Assembly: GCA_009746045.1 (NCBI GenBank)
Contig: RPFO01002345.1
Span: 5,001-55,025, forward strand
Length of the DNA stretch: 50,025 nucleotides
Reading direction: 5' to 3'
Source of the DNA: Mesostigma viride
Lineage: Eukaryota > Streptophyta > Mesostigmatophyceae > Mesostigmatales > Mesostigmataceae
Of the stretch, positions 32,126-41,907 are shown one piece after another. Every line of letters starts with the position of its first letter. The stretch's first letter is position 1. Under the pieces are notes generated by a model that saw only the letters and a list, made by a program, of their open reading frames with translations, was not told the DNA's origin and did no database searches. The position numbers were made by a program, and so were the translations under genes.

Positions 32126-33190
32126 TATTAGGGGGGTAAGTTTTGATATATTTCTATGGGACCCTCCCCTTAAAACAGTCTTTAAATCAGAAAGACGAGG
32201 GCAAATATCTGAACAAGGTGGCAATAACCACTGCAAAATGCACTTGAGAACGTCTTATTAATCCAGCTCTCTACCCTTTGAGAAGCTGCCTTGCGTTAGC
32301 AGCGATCCTGGGCCCTCTAGCTCGCTCACCTCGCTTAATCTGCGCTTCTTTATGGCTGCCGGGAGATGCGAAGCTTGAACCCAGCGTGTCGTGGCGAGGT
32401 CCTCTGCCCGGCCCATCACACCTCGAAACCGCATGCCGACTAATTAAAAGCGATGCCCCCCTTTGCCTTTTGTATTGGGCGTCAAAAGAACGATAAACTC
32501 GCTTGGAAAACACTGTCGCAAAGAGCTTTCTACAGGCATTATAAGCAATTTTCGCAGTTTTTACCGCACTTATTGCACAGCCGGGAGACCATTAGGGACC
32601 TTTGCGCGGAATCTCGTGCACGCCATATGTCCTGCTGGCTTATTGCCGCAGGCTGGCAGTATAGGAAGGTCGGGCATAGCCTACAGAGGTAATTATCTGA
32701 CGATAAAGATATGCATTGCATGACGCAAGAAACAGACGGATTTCGCACCCCCCAGTTTATTCACGCAAATGCCGGAAAATTAAAAGCGAAACTCAAAAAA
32801 CGAAAACACTAACCTCTTCGGGAATATTATAACGAACAAGCTGAGCTATCGTGCCGGGTTTTTCGTTTCCTCCCGTATCCAGGACCGTGAGACACGTACC
32901 ACCGAGAAATCTGGATTTCGCGAAAAAAATTGTGCGCTGCAAAAAAAATATTTGTCCCGCTCAATGCCCTCGTCGCAATCACAGCGCATATCATTCCAAA
33001 CTTATTCCATGGATTAATCGTGATGTAAGCTTCGTTTTGACACCTCAGGCGGCTGAAATGACGCAGGTTTCAGAACGCTAGCTGATGCTCGACCGCCATG
33101 GGTGTTTTCGTCGTTTTCGTCTCTCGCGGCGCGGGAAAAATCTAGATCTCGGACGAAATCCGGACAATAATTTATGTCAAAATTTGGCGG
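32125..33190. other. No gene; possibly a fourth, diverged copy of family F
   Basis: Words such as GGTCGGGCATAGCCTACAGAGGTAATTATCT (32670-32700) and TTTCGCGAAAAAAATTGTGCGC...TGTCCCGCTCAATGCCC (32917-32969) resemble blocks of family F copies 1-2 in the right order and orientation. The match is too weak to be sure. Confidence 0.3.
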
Positions 33191-33520
33191 GTTCGCGGTG
33201 TTGTGGGTGCCTCAAGGGCACGGGCACCACCATGCGGTCTCGGGTTCAACCCAACTAAGGGGATCCCGGCATGGGGGAGGAAGATCATCATGGCTATACA
33301 AGAGCTAGGGCATGGCTTCTCAACAGAGAGCGTCTCTCTGCATAGGCATAGCGTGGCTAAATTCTTAATGCAACATCCATGGGATGAGGCGGTCCCATTA
33401 TCATAGGCATGGCTTGGCTAAATGTTGAAGGCATCATCCATGGGGGCCATTATGGGTGCACATGCGCGTGGGCCACATGCTAGGCTAAGCCTGACTAATC
33501 TACACTACTGGTGGAGCGCA
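33190..33520 (-). repeat. Family R end piece and possible SINE-like segment
   Basis: 33400-33515 is the reverse complement of 19584-19700 ('ggctaagcctgactaatctacactactgg' etc.). It contains an internal duplication: 'cataggcatagcgtggctaaa' at 33339 and 'cataggcatggcttggctaaa' at 33402. Immediately left, 33232-33252 has a B-box-like CTCGGGTTCAACCC, which could be the head of a tRNA-derived SINE, but no cloverleaf can be drawn. Confidence 0.45.
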
Positions 33521-33827
33521 ATAATGCAGAGTTAAAGTGCTTTTCATCCCTGTATGTTGCACATTGGGAAGGGAGCAGAGACCCCCGTCTTCCCTCAATT
33601 ACAATTCGTTCAAGTGGCCCGCCGGAGCGGCTGTACAAATTTTCCCAGTGAGCGCGCTGCCAAGTGTACTTGTGGGCAAATTTTTTGGTTGTCCGTCACT
33701 TCGAGGTACTAAAAATTAGGCTACGAAACGAATTCAGAGAATTTCAGCGAATTTTCAGTCGAACCAAAGGAAGTGACGCCAACTACCAAAAAGTCTCCGT
33801 TACGAATTTTCAGCCCAACACTCGCGC

Positions 33828-36148
33828 AAAATGAAGTTTTTCCGGGTAAATGGGTATTTTTATTAACCAATAGGAATATCATTAGGTGAAGAGGTACCAC
33901 GTATCGACCAGCTGGTTACCCTCTGAGGGTAGTGTGATAGGTGAAAGGTTTAGAAAGGAGCATTGTGTGACCAGGGGAGCCAAGTGACGCGCGTAAGGTC
34001 ACCCTGAGGAATGCAAGTAAACACCCTGTTGCGTCCCAGGAGAGCATGGAAGAGCTCCAAGGGGCTGGGCCTGTCATTGTTGGGCCCGGGGTCCCACACC
34101 TTGTATTGTTCTTGCGCCAAGAGCCAAGCGCGACGCATTGCTGAGTTCCAGAGGAAGATAAACCGCCTCACAACGGCGGCTTTGGTGTATTCGTGCCGCA
34201 CTTTGAAAACCGTCTCGTTCCGGATAGTCCACATCGCGTATAGCCCATATTAGTTCGGAGCCATACCCAGGCTAGTTGACTGTCGGATAGCTCCTCCCCG
34301 GGGGTCCCCGCCATACCGAATATGATACAACGCACGGATAGCGTTAGTGTGGAATGTGGTAGCGCGGTCCATGCGGACCATACGTTAAACAACCATTGCC
34401 ACACCCCGCTCACTTGGCAGTAGAGAAAGCGGTGCTCAATTGTTTCCGAAGGGAAGGTGCACAGGCATGTCGCATCGTGGTGAAACCGGCTGCTGAGGGT
34501 CGCGTTTACCCCGATCACTACAATACGGTTCGTAGGAGACGCGAAATGAGTGAGAATGTTACCCGAGCGGTAACGAGGATTCGCACCGTCGATTTTAACA
34601 TATGTTTCTTTTTTTGCGCCATTTGGCGAGCATCGACTGGAGCCTGAACCTAGCGGGGGGAATCGTGCGGGGGAATCTTGCGGGGGAATCTTGCGGGGAA
34701 AAATTCCGAACGTGAATTTAGCGAAGTCCTACTACATTTTGCTTGGGTTCACGGTACTACAGTTTCGTCACTGAAAATTTTCTGTAGTTGCGTTGGTGTT
34801 TCGTACGTTTCGCTGAAATTTTCGTGTTCAGTGCCCAGATCACAATTTGATCCGGGCGCAAAATGATTGGCTGTACGGTACGAACCAAAAACGAAATTTT
34901 AGTATCTAAGTTCCGCAGCGCTTGCTGAATTTGCCCCGGAAGCCCGGGGGCACTTTCCCCGCTGAAAAAGGTGTCCGCGGAAGCGTATTGTAGTGGATGG
35001 CTCTGTGCAGTAAAAGATGTTGAATGTCGGTCGCTCTGCGGTCCACCAAAGGGTGATCGACCGCCAGGGTGATAAGTTTAATCCAACTATATCCAGGCCA
35101 TTGAAAGCCCCATCGTGGGCGGCCAGGGTGGAGCTTATGGTTCTCGTGCAATAAAATGTCATAACCCCATTCTGCCGTGTACTCGTAAAGACATTTGCTG
35201 ATCCTAGACATCCCCTTGGTCAGGGTCCAGCCAAATTCCAGGGGGTCCAATGGTAAAGTATCCAATCTCGTATTGCCTACGTGTAACCAAGTGATGGCCT
35301 CCGCCGGGGTCGTGGGGTCCGGCTGGAACATGCAGGACCTTGATACTAACCACGGGACCATCCGGATACGGTGACATTGGTGGGCTGGAAGACAGACACA
35401 TAATGTCGCCAACTGATTGAGGCAACCATTGTGGCCTGGAAGGGTGTCGGCCACTTGGACTTGAATTCCGGCCGGAGGCAACACTCCCCGGACCAGACCT
35501 TTGCATGTGGATGTGATCCCGTCTGGGTAAAAACTGATCCAATCACCCGGCTGTAGGGCCTTGCGTGGGGCCATCATCACAGCATGCCATGTAGCTGGGA
35601 TGGCCTGGATGAGGGTGTTCCAAGCGTGTAAGCGATGGCATGTTTTGCACCCAAGCATTAACTTCAGTGTATGCCCGTAACCGATATCTGTCCCCCTGCC
35701 ACGCGTAGAGATCGAGCACTCTCAGAACAGGGGGTGATGCGCACAGGAAGCCAGCATAAGGGTTGTGCCCATGTAACGTGCCCAAGGGCTTGCGCGCATT
35801 GTCCACGATCAAATCATTGAAATAAAGAATCTGTCGTGCAACCTCCTCACGAGTGGTGGGAAAAACGAGGCGCCCAGGTTTGAGCTTGTGATAACCTAAC
35901 CATAGGCGCGACCAGTACCAGGGGAGCCCCTTGTATGATATCAGTGTGCAGCCAAGTACTCCAGCGTCAAGGTGCCATGATGTGCCATTAGCATGGGTGT
36001 AAATAGCGGAGAGAGACTCTTTTGCCAACAGGCAGCCAGGGTGCGTGTTCACTTCCATGTACACGCTGATCACTTGTTTAGCATAGTACATCGACCACAA
36101 GCGCCATTGTATGTTGTGTAGCCCTAGACCACCGTGCAACCATGACAT
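33828..36148 (-). pseudogene. LINE family Z, element 1: ORF2 C-terminal half, decayed
   Basis: Minus-strand frames 36148-35543, 35658-34906, 34518-34168 and 34234-33950 together form one degraded ORF2 end. It starts SWLHGGLGLHNIQWRLWSMY, a part of LINE proteins after the reverse transcriptase ('W..GGLGl.ni...n.a...kw'). It continues to a zf-RVT-like Cys/His knuckle: CLCTFPSETIEHRFLYC (C-x-C...H-x3-x-C). It ends WLPWSHNAPF, as do the three other copies. Frame changes occur near 35650 and 34235. Sequence at 34530-34905 does not fit the protein and may be an insertion. The 3' end (33828-33850, ATGAAGTTTTTCCGGGTAAATGGG) lies head-to-tail with element 2. Confidence 0.75.
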
Positions 36149-36668
36149 GAAGTTTTTTTTCGGGGAAATGGGTATATTTTATTAGCCAATTATGGACCAA
36201 AGAGGTGAGAGGGGAAATGAGTATCAGCGAATCCTAATGAAGGTGGGCACACACACGTGTGGCGGTGACAGGTGAAAGGCTAATAGGGCGCGTTATTAGA
36301 CCAGGGAAGCCATTGGACCTGAGTGATGTCGCCATGAGGCATACTGGTGAATACCTGATTACGGCCCAGTAGATCATGAAAAAGCTGGAGCGGGCTGGGC
36401 TTGTCGTTATTGGGCCCTGGGTCCCACACCCTGTGTTGTTCCTGAGCTAACAGCCAGTAGCGGCGCATAGCCGCATTCCATAGGTATATAAAGCGCCGGA
36501 CTACGCCGCCGCGGGTATACTCCTCGCGGACCTTAAAGACTGTCTCGTTGCGTATGGTCCAGATCGCGTATAGCATAGTAGTGCGTAGCCATATCCATTC
36601 TGCTTGGGAAACTGAAAGCTCGGACCCTGGTGTGCCAGCAATACCGAAAATGATGGTACGCACGCTGA
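36149..36668 (-). pseudogene. LINE family Z, element 2: 3' end
   Basis: Frame 36663-36280 reads FGIAGTPGSELSVSQAEWIW then IWTIRNETVFKVREEYTRGG, WNAAMRRYWLLAQEQHRVWD and ends VQWLPWSNNAPY. It is clearly the same protein end as in element 1. Its 3' terminus (ATGAAGTTTTTTTTCGGGG..., 36150) abuts the 5'-truncated end of element 1. The other end runs into a duplicated GCTGACATGAAGTTTTT (36663 and 36702) with a T18 run. Confidence 0.8.
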
Positions 36669-37270
36669 CATGAAGTTTTTTTTTTTTTTTTTCCGGGACG
36701 CTGACATGAAGTTTTTCATTTCATTCATCGCAAAATGAAGTGACGGCAACTACCAAAACTTTTCCGTTACGAATTTTCAGTCCCACACGTTTGCACAGGA
36801 GGAAGTGACGGCAACTACCAAAACGTTTCCGTTACGAATTTTCAGTCCCACACTCCGCGCAAATTTTAGTAGGGCTGCACACAAGCTACCTTTTCAAAAT
36901 TTTGCGCTAGTATGGAACGCATTTTATTCGTCTGGAGGAAGGCTGCCCGCCAACTATACCCCCGTTCAGAAAGTTCCGCCAAAATTTACTTGAGATTTGG
37001 AAATCTGAACCTCCGCGCAAATTTTCGTAGGGCTGCACGCAAGCTACATTTCAAAATTTTGCGCAAGTATGGAACGCAATTCATTCGTCCGGAGGAATGC
37101 TGCTCGTCAACTGCCCCCGTTCAGAAAGTTCCGCCGAACTTTACTTGAGATTTGGAAATCTGCACGTGCGGTCGGAGTTTCGCGGGGAAACCCAAGTTCC
37201 CCAAGTAATTCACCAATGACGCGCTTCGAACACTTGCCCGCTAAAACCTAAGCAGCCGCTCCGCCAACTC
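36669..37270. repeat. Two tandem duplications next to the LINE copies
   Basis: A 66-bp unit (GTGACGGCAACTACCAAAAC ... GTTACGAATTTTCAGTCCCACA) occurs at 36739 and 36805, and once more, diverged, at 33772. A unit of about 156 bp (CCGCGCAAATTTT.GTAGGGCTGCAC ... GAGATTTGGAAATCTG) occurs at 36856 and 37012. They look like pieces of the sequence into which the LINEs inserted. Confidence 0.75.
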
Positions 37271-37740
37271 GCAGGGGTTTGGCAATGGTTGCTGGGTATA
37301 TGGGCCAAGTGGATGGCTATTACAGCTCCCCCCACCACCGTCACACTATCTACGGTTATTTTCGGCATCACGGGATCACGGGACGCGAGCCTCACAGCCA
37401 ACCAGATGGCATGGATATGGCTCCGCACGACGATGCTTCACACCATATGGCAAGTTCGCAACGAGCCCGTATTCACGTTACGTGCCGCGTACACGAGAGG
37501 TGCCGTGGTCCGCCGGTTTATCTCATCTTGGAACCTGGCTATGCGTCGTTACTGGCTCCTGGCGACGGAACAACACAAAGTATGGGACCCGGGCCCTAAC
37601 AATGACACCCCCAGCCCACTGGAAGTCTTCCATGCACTCATGGGCATGAACCAGGTCTTTACACGTATGCCGGATGACGATATATCTACAGTACAATGGC
37701 TACCTTGGTCGCAGGGCGCGCCTTATTAATGCGGGCAACC
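37271..37740 (+). pseudogene. LINE family Z, element 3: 3' end, opposite orientation
   Basis: Frame 37289-37729 (+) ends DDISTVQWLPWSQGAPY and contains WIWLRTTMLHTIWQVRNEPV and RRYWLLATEQHKVWDPGPNN, matching element 2 closely. This copy has no internal stop over 146 codons, so it is among the youngest. The 5' part is missing. Confidence 0.8.
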
Positions 37741-37795
37741 CAATTTAGGCACAACTAGGCATTTCAGGCTATTTCTGGCTTCCCTGGGTCACCTT

Positions 37796-37912
37796 AACTG
37801 TTATATGGAAATAAGGCTAACACCCATTTCACCGGAAAGCAGCCGCTCCGGTAACTGTTATATGGAAATAAACTAACACCCATTTCACCGGAAAGCAGCC
37901 GCTCCGGCTGGC
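37796..37912. repeat. 55-57-bp tandem duplication
   Basis: TAACTGTTATATGGAAATAA then (GG)CTAACACCCATTTCACCGG then AAAGCAGCCGCTCCGG occurs twice in a row. The tail AAGCAGCCGCTCCG also occurs at 37251, just before LINE element 3, so this unit flanks that element on both sides. Confidence 0.85.
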
Positions 37913-38010
37913 CACTTAAACGATCAAGTTTCAAACTTGATCAGTCACTAGTGTGACCCGCTGGCTCCGCCCAGCCCAAAACAGGGTCCCTTTTTTTGGC
38001 AGTACTTGGC

Positions 38011-38082
38011 CCCGCTGCCCGCTGCCCGCTGCCCGCTGCCCGCTGCCCGCTGCCCGCTGCCCGCTGCCCGCTGCCCGCTGGC
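38011..38082. repeat. (CCCGCTG)n heptamer array, about 10 copies
   Basis: Uninterrupted CCCGCTG repeats; seven is not a multiple of three, so all three frames stay open and give false ORFs on both strands. Confidence 0.97.
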
Positions 38083-38178
38083 GCCCAGCCCGCTGCGCGC
38101 TGCCCGCCAGTTGCCATCTGTCGGCGGACGGATCGAAACTCGACTACTAGAGTTACGGTCGGCTTTGCGCCTTCTTTT

Positions 38179-38203
38179 GGGGGGGATGCGAAGCATCCCC
38201 CCC
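38179..38203. other. Perfect G7/C7 hairpin
   Basis: GGGGGGGATGC-GAA-GCATCCCCCCC, an 11-bp stem with a GAA loop. A second hairpin with the same loop, CGGGGGC-GAA-GCCCCCG, lies at 38527-38543. A half-site of the first occurs at 29934-29952. Such GNA-loop GC hairpins are dispersed in many algal genomes. Confidence 0.9.
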
Positions 38204-38643
38204 CCCTTAAGCTTGTTCACTGTGTAAGACGTGTTCGCTGTGTTACCCCCACGGTTACAAATGCTTACGGCCTCAGTCGCACATCTCCGTAGCGCAATGT
38301 GAAGGGCAAAAGTCTCCGGAATCTCTCAATTGGACGGGAACTAGCGTACGATTTTCACACATTTTCACTCAAGTTGGTAGCCCGGACTGGAATTTATTTG
38401 CTCGCGTTCAGTGAGCCCTAAATGTGCACACGTTCCATAGACGGTTGTAGTAGAGTAGGTGACGTGTCCGGCCGGAGACCGGCCACAAACGCCGGAGAGG
38501 CACAATATTGGTTACTACCGGGGGCCCGGGGGCGAAGCCCCCGTTCTTGTTTAAAACAATACAACGCAACCCTATTCCGCTCGCTTACTCTCCCAACGTT
38601 TTACGACCGTCAGATGGGTGAATCTGACGGACGGACGGACAGG

Positions 38644-38700
38644 TACACCCGAGAACCGCACAGATGTAGCCGAAAACCGCACAGATGTAGCCGAAAAACC
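38644..38700. repeat. Short direct repeat
   Basis: ACCGCACAGATGTAGCCGAAA occurs twice in succession (about 38655 and 38676). The surrounding 38400-38900 shows no gene. Confidence 0.8.
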
Positions 38701-38997
38701 ACATAGACGCGACGCGAGGGATTGGGGCCGTCGGATGGTGGAGGCGTTGTCCCCAACCCGAGGGGCGACGGGTTGACAAGGGTAAAGGTGGCGCAAGCCA
38801 CCGGCGGTGGGTGGGGGCGGCCAAGCGCCTGTGGCTTGGTGGAACAAAATTATCTCCAGCTATTAATCACCAGCTTCACGCCGGTTCACCCCAACCAGCT
38901 AGCGTTAGAAATAGTGGTCTCAGGCTGCCAAGTGCCAGGTGTGTAAGAGCCCGTGGGGCGTGGGGCTCGTACCCTTAACACGTCGTTCGTCACTGCA

Positions 38998-40681
38998 CCT
39001 ATTCTTAGGACTGAGTTCAACTCAGTCCTATTCTTAGGACTGAGTTTTTGGGTTTCGTAGAAAATTCGCCCAAGTCGGAATGTTTGTCCAAAAAATTCCC
39101 TCAAAATTTATTCAAATACTACGTGAAATGACCTTTCTTAGACATATTTTTGCGATTTTTTTGGATTTTGTTTGGGCGGCTAAATGTACGGTCAAAGTAC
39201 AGGTGGTAAGGGTACTTTTTCACGTGAAACGTGAGTTCCGGAAATGCACGACCTAGCCATGGCGGCTTGCGCCCATGCATGCAGTTTACGTTTGCGGACG
39301 ATTTAGCTGGTAAAACCCAGGAAATAGATTTTATATGTCCTAAAGATGACACAAACCAATTTTTAGCTCCCGGGGATGCGATTTACCAGGTGTCGGCACT
39401 GCTCTTGCTGGAAAAAACTGCGACCAGGCAGGTTGACGGAATTGATGACTAAATTTACTTTACGGTGCAGTTCGAAGGGTTTATATGCTTCTTTCTACTT
39501 ATTATCATGCATGTGTGTAGAATTAAGTCAGTGGCAGTAAAGATTTGATGATTTCGACCACTCTGTCATGTCATGGTTTGTGTGCCGCAAGTGTCACTTT
39601 TGCGGGCACCGCCTGGGCCAAGATAACGCCATCCGTGCACGGTAAAGCTGAAATATCGTCACCTCATCGTTTTGTTATGTTCTTACATGAGTTTGAGCTT
39701 GCAAGGCGCTGTCAGTTTCGAATCTTGATGCGCTTTCTTGACCGTTGCCTGCCCCTCTCTAAACCCCCCATTTTTTATGATGTTACCAGGCATTTGCCTT
39801 ACCCTAGTGTACTTTTGCAGTTTTTTAGGCGCTGTATGGGTTTAAATACCTTCATAGATGTTAGTCATTCTTTTGCTACGTTCATACTGCGTGATTGTAT
39901 GGCCATGGGCTGCATCCAGCGTGCTTTCAAGCTTATACGGGTGAGTGAAGAATCTTGGTGATAAACCACTGTCATCATGTGCCAGCAAGTATGTTGGCCA
40001 TGCCATGGCAAGGCAAAACAGTGTTAGCCATCTCTATTCTTGTTAAAAACAATTGAAATATGCTTAACCTACCCATTATATTGGTGGTTAAGGCTCATAA
40101 TAAAACCCTTTGTAGGTAGGTATCAATGCCCATTCCCTACGTGCGTGCATAGGCTCTCACACATATACTAAGGTATAATATAACTGCAATGTGATGATGC
40201 AAGTATGTTTTCCTGTTATGCTAGAAGGGAAATGAGTTGATTGGCATGGTTGGTTGCCACGGTGGTGTGTAGTATGACCGCACTTACATGCTTGCACATT
40301 GCTAGCAACCTCGAAACCCATTCTTAGGGCTGGTGGTTTTTGGTGAGTTTCAGGTAGAGGCTGTGGCCAAATTGAGCCCAGTTTTTTTCCATGTTTCAAG
40401 AACTATATTGTTTACACGCCTATATTTTTTCAACATGCATATGGATTTTATTGAATTTTCCCAACTCGTCCTTCCACAGAAAATTGCCAAATCGCGAGCA
40501 TGGGTTGACACCCTTGTAAAATTTTACATGATTTGGTCAACATATGATTTTTTAGGCATATGCCCAAGCATTAGCATGATATTGAGTGCTCTGATGCATA
40601 TCAAACATATGGGGTACCCCCCTACCCTTACCGCTACATGATCTCAAAGTTGGCATACTCAGTCCTATTTTTAGGACTGAG
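38998..40681 (+). mobile_element. Palindrome-bounded element P, copy B
   Basis: Inverted relative to copy A. The left border is a pair of palindromes (CCTATTCTTAGGACTGAG, then CAGTCCTA-TTCT-TAGGACTG; 38998-39043), and the right border CAGTCCTA-TTTT-TAGGACTG (40660-40679). A decayed one (CCATTCTTAGGGCTGG) stands where copy A has its internal palindrome (about 40318-40335). The spacing between borders and internal site matches copy A. Confidence 0.8.
39231..39961 (+). CDS. Unknown ORFs of element P, copy B (two putative exons)
   Basis: First frame, 39231-39452: MSSGNARPSHGGLRPCMQF, then FADDLAGKTQEIDFICPKDD. Second frame, to the stop at 39959-39961: FAGTAWAKITPSVHGKAEIS ... MGCIQRAFKLIRVSEESW. 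A conserved CAG|GTGTCGGCA (39388-39396) could be a donor and the GCAAG at about 39588 an acceptor. A one-base difference from copy A just upstream of FAGTAWAK is harmless if that stretch is intronic. No known domain is seen. Confidence 0.45.
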
Positions 40682-41170
40682 TTTTGACGTACGACGTGTT
40701 AAGGTCAGCAGTGTTTTTTTTAGTGGCGATATGCCGCCAAATGTGGCGGTGTGGCACTTTTTTTGGCAAAATGTGGCGGTGCCACCCACTTTGACAGGGC
40801 ACCCAAGAAGCCACAATTTGGCCGTGCTGTTCTACTTTGTAGTTTCGTTTCGCCACAGGGTGGCCGTGCCTGAAGTTCACTCTAGTACAGGTTACGCCAC
40901 AATTGGCGGTGTCAGCCGGTCTTCCGGCCGGCGTTCCGCCACAAGCCTCCCTAGTACTAGAACTACTATGAGTACTACCGCTATGACTGACTGACTTACT
41001 GACTGCATAGTGCATGTACGTACTACGTAGAGCCCGGCCAAGTGCCAAGTGGCAAGTGGCCCGCTCCCAGAGACCAGAGTGCACTGTGCAGACTGCAGCT
41101 TGTGTGCATTTTCACTTTTCAGGCTTCAGCTGGCTGGCGGCCTGGCGGCTGGCGCCTCAGTTATTTCCAG
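40682..41170. other. No gene; short GC-rich repeats
   Basis: The word AATGTGGCGGTG occurs at 40740 and 40769, GCCACA several times (40810, 40852, 40898, 40939), and CCAAGTGCCAAGTGGCAAGTGG at 41038-41059. No protein is recognised. Confidence 0.5.
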
Positions 41171-41199
41171 GTAAATAGGTGTACGTTTATTCCAAATAT

Positions 41200-41630
41200 A
41201 GCCAGTAGTTAATCCCTGCTAAGCCTAGGGTATCAAGATGTCAGTGGCTAAAACGGAGCCTTACTAGACCACGGAAGCCACTGGACTTCTAAGGGGTTGT
41301 CATTGGGCATGTGGGTAAAGATCCTGTTTTTGCCCATGAGGTCATGAAAGATCTCAAGTGGGCTGGGCTTATCCTGGTCCGCGCCAGGGTCCCAGATTTT
41401 GTTTTGTTCATTTGCAACCATCCAGTAGCGTCGCATGCCGGAGTTCCATAGGTAAATGAAGCGTGCGAGAACCCCAGCTTTGTCGAAAACTGTGCGCCTA
41501 TTGAACACCACATCGTTTCGCACCGTCCAGATTGTATATAACATGCATGTGCGGAGCCATATCCACGCTTGTTGTGAAAAGGTGAGCTCAAGGCCAGGGG
41601 TGCCAGTGATGCCGGGTGGTCCCACGCGGA
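41200..41630 (-). pseudogene. LINE family Z, element 4: 3' end
   Basis: Frame 41658-41248 contains TPGLELTFSQQAWIWLRTCM, YTIWTVRNDVVFNRR and RRYWMVANEQNKIWDPGADQ, ending VQWLPWSSKAPF. It is more diverged than elements 2 and 3 but collinear. The match to the family ends near 41620, so it is 5'-truncated. It lies downstream of locus C on the same strand. Confidence 0.8.
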
Positions 41631-41907
41631 ATGGGGTCATTTTTGGCGCATTTTGCAAGAAAAAAACGCTAGTTTCAATCGTCCGATATCTTTTTTTCGC
41701 GCGAATTTGGCGTCCGATCGCGTATTTTCGAGCTAATTTGGTGTCATAATGCTTAATTCATGTCAATTTGAGCGTACATTCCACATCGAGAGGCTTGAAA
41801 GTTAGTAATTCATGTAAATTTTACGTGGAGAGACTCGACATCATCCTAACCTTTGTATTAACCATAGGACGAGCATTGCCAGCGCATGTCCAAGTGCTAA
41901 CTTTCCC

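Noticed and set aside
34530-34905. A separate gene or defined element inside LINE element 1
   Set aside because: Sequence departs from the LINE protein here but no terminal repeats or clear duplication of the flanks can be shown.
38011-38082. Open frames of 65-98 codons over the heptamer array on both strands
   Set aside because: A 7-bp repeat without stop codons stays open in every frame; there is no start context, homologue or codon signal.
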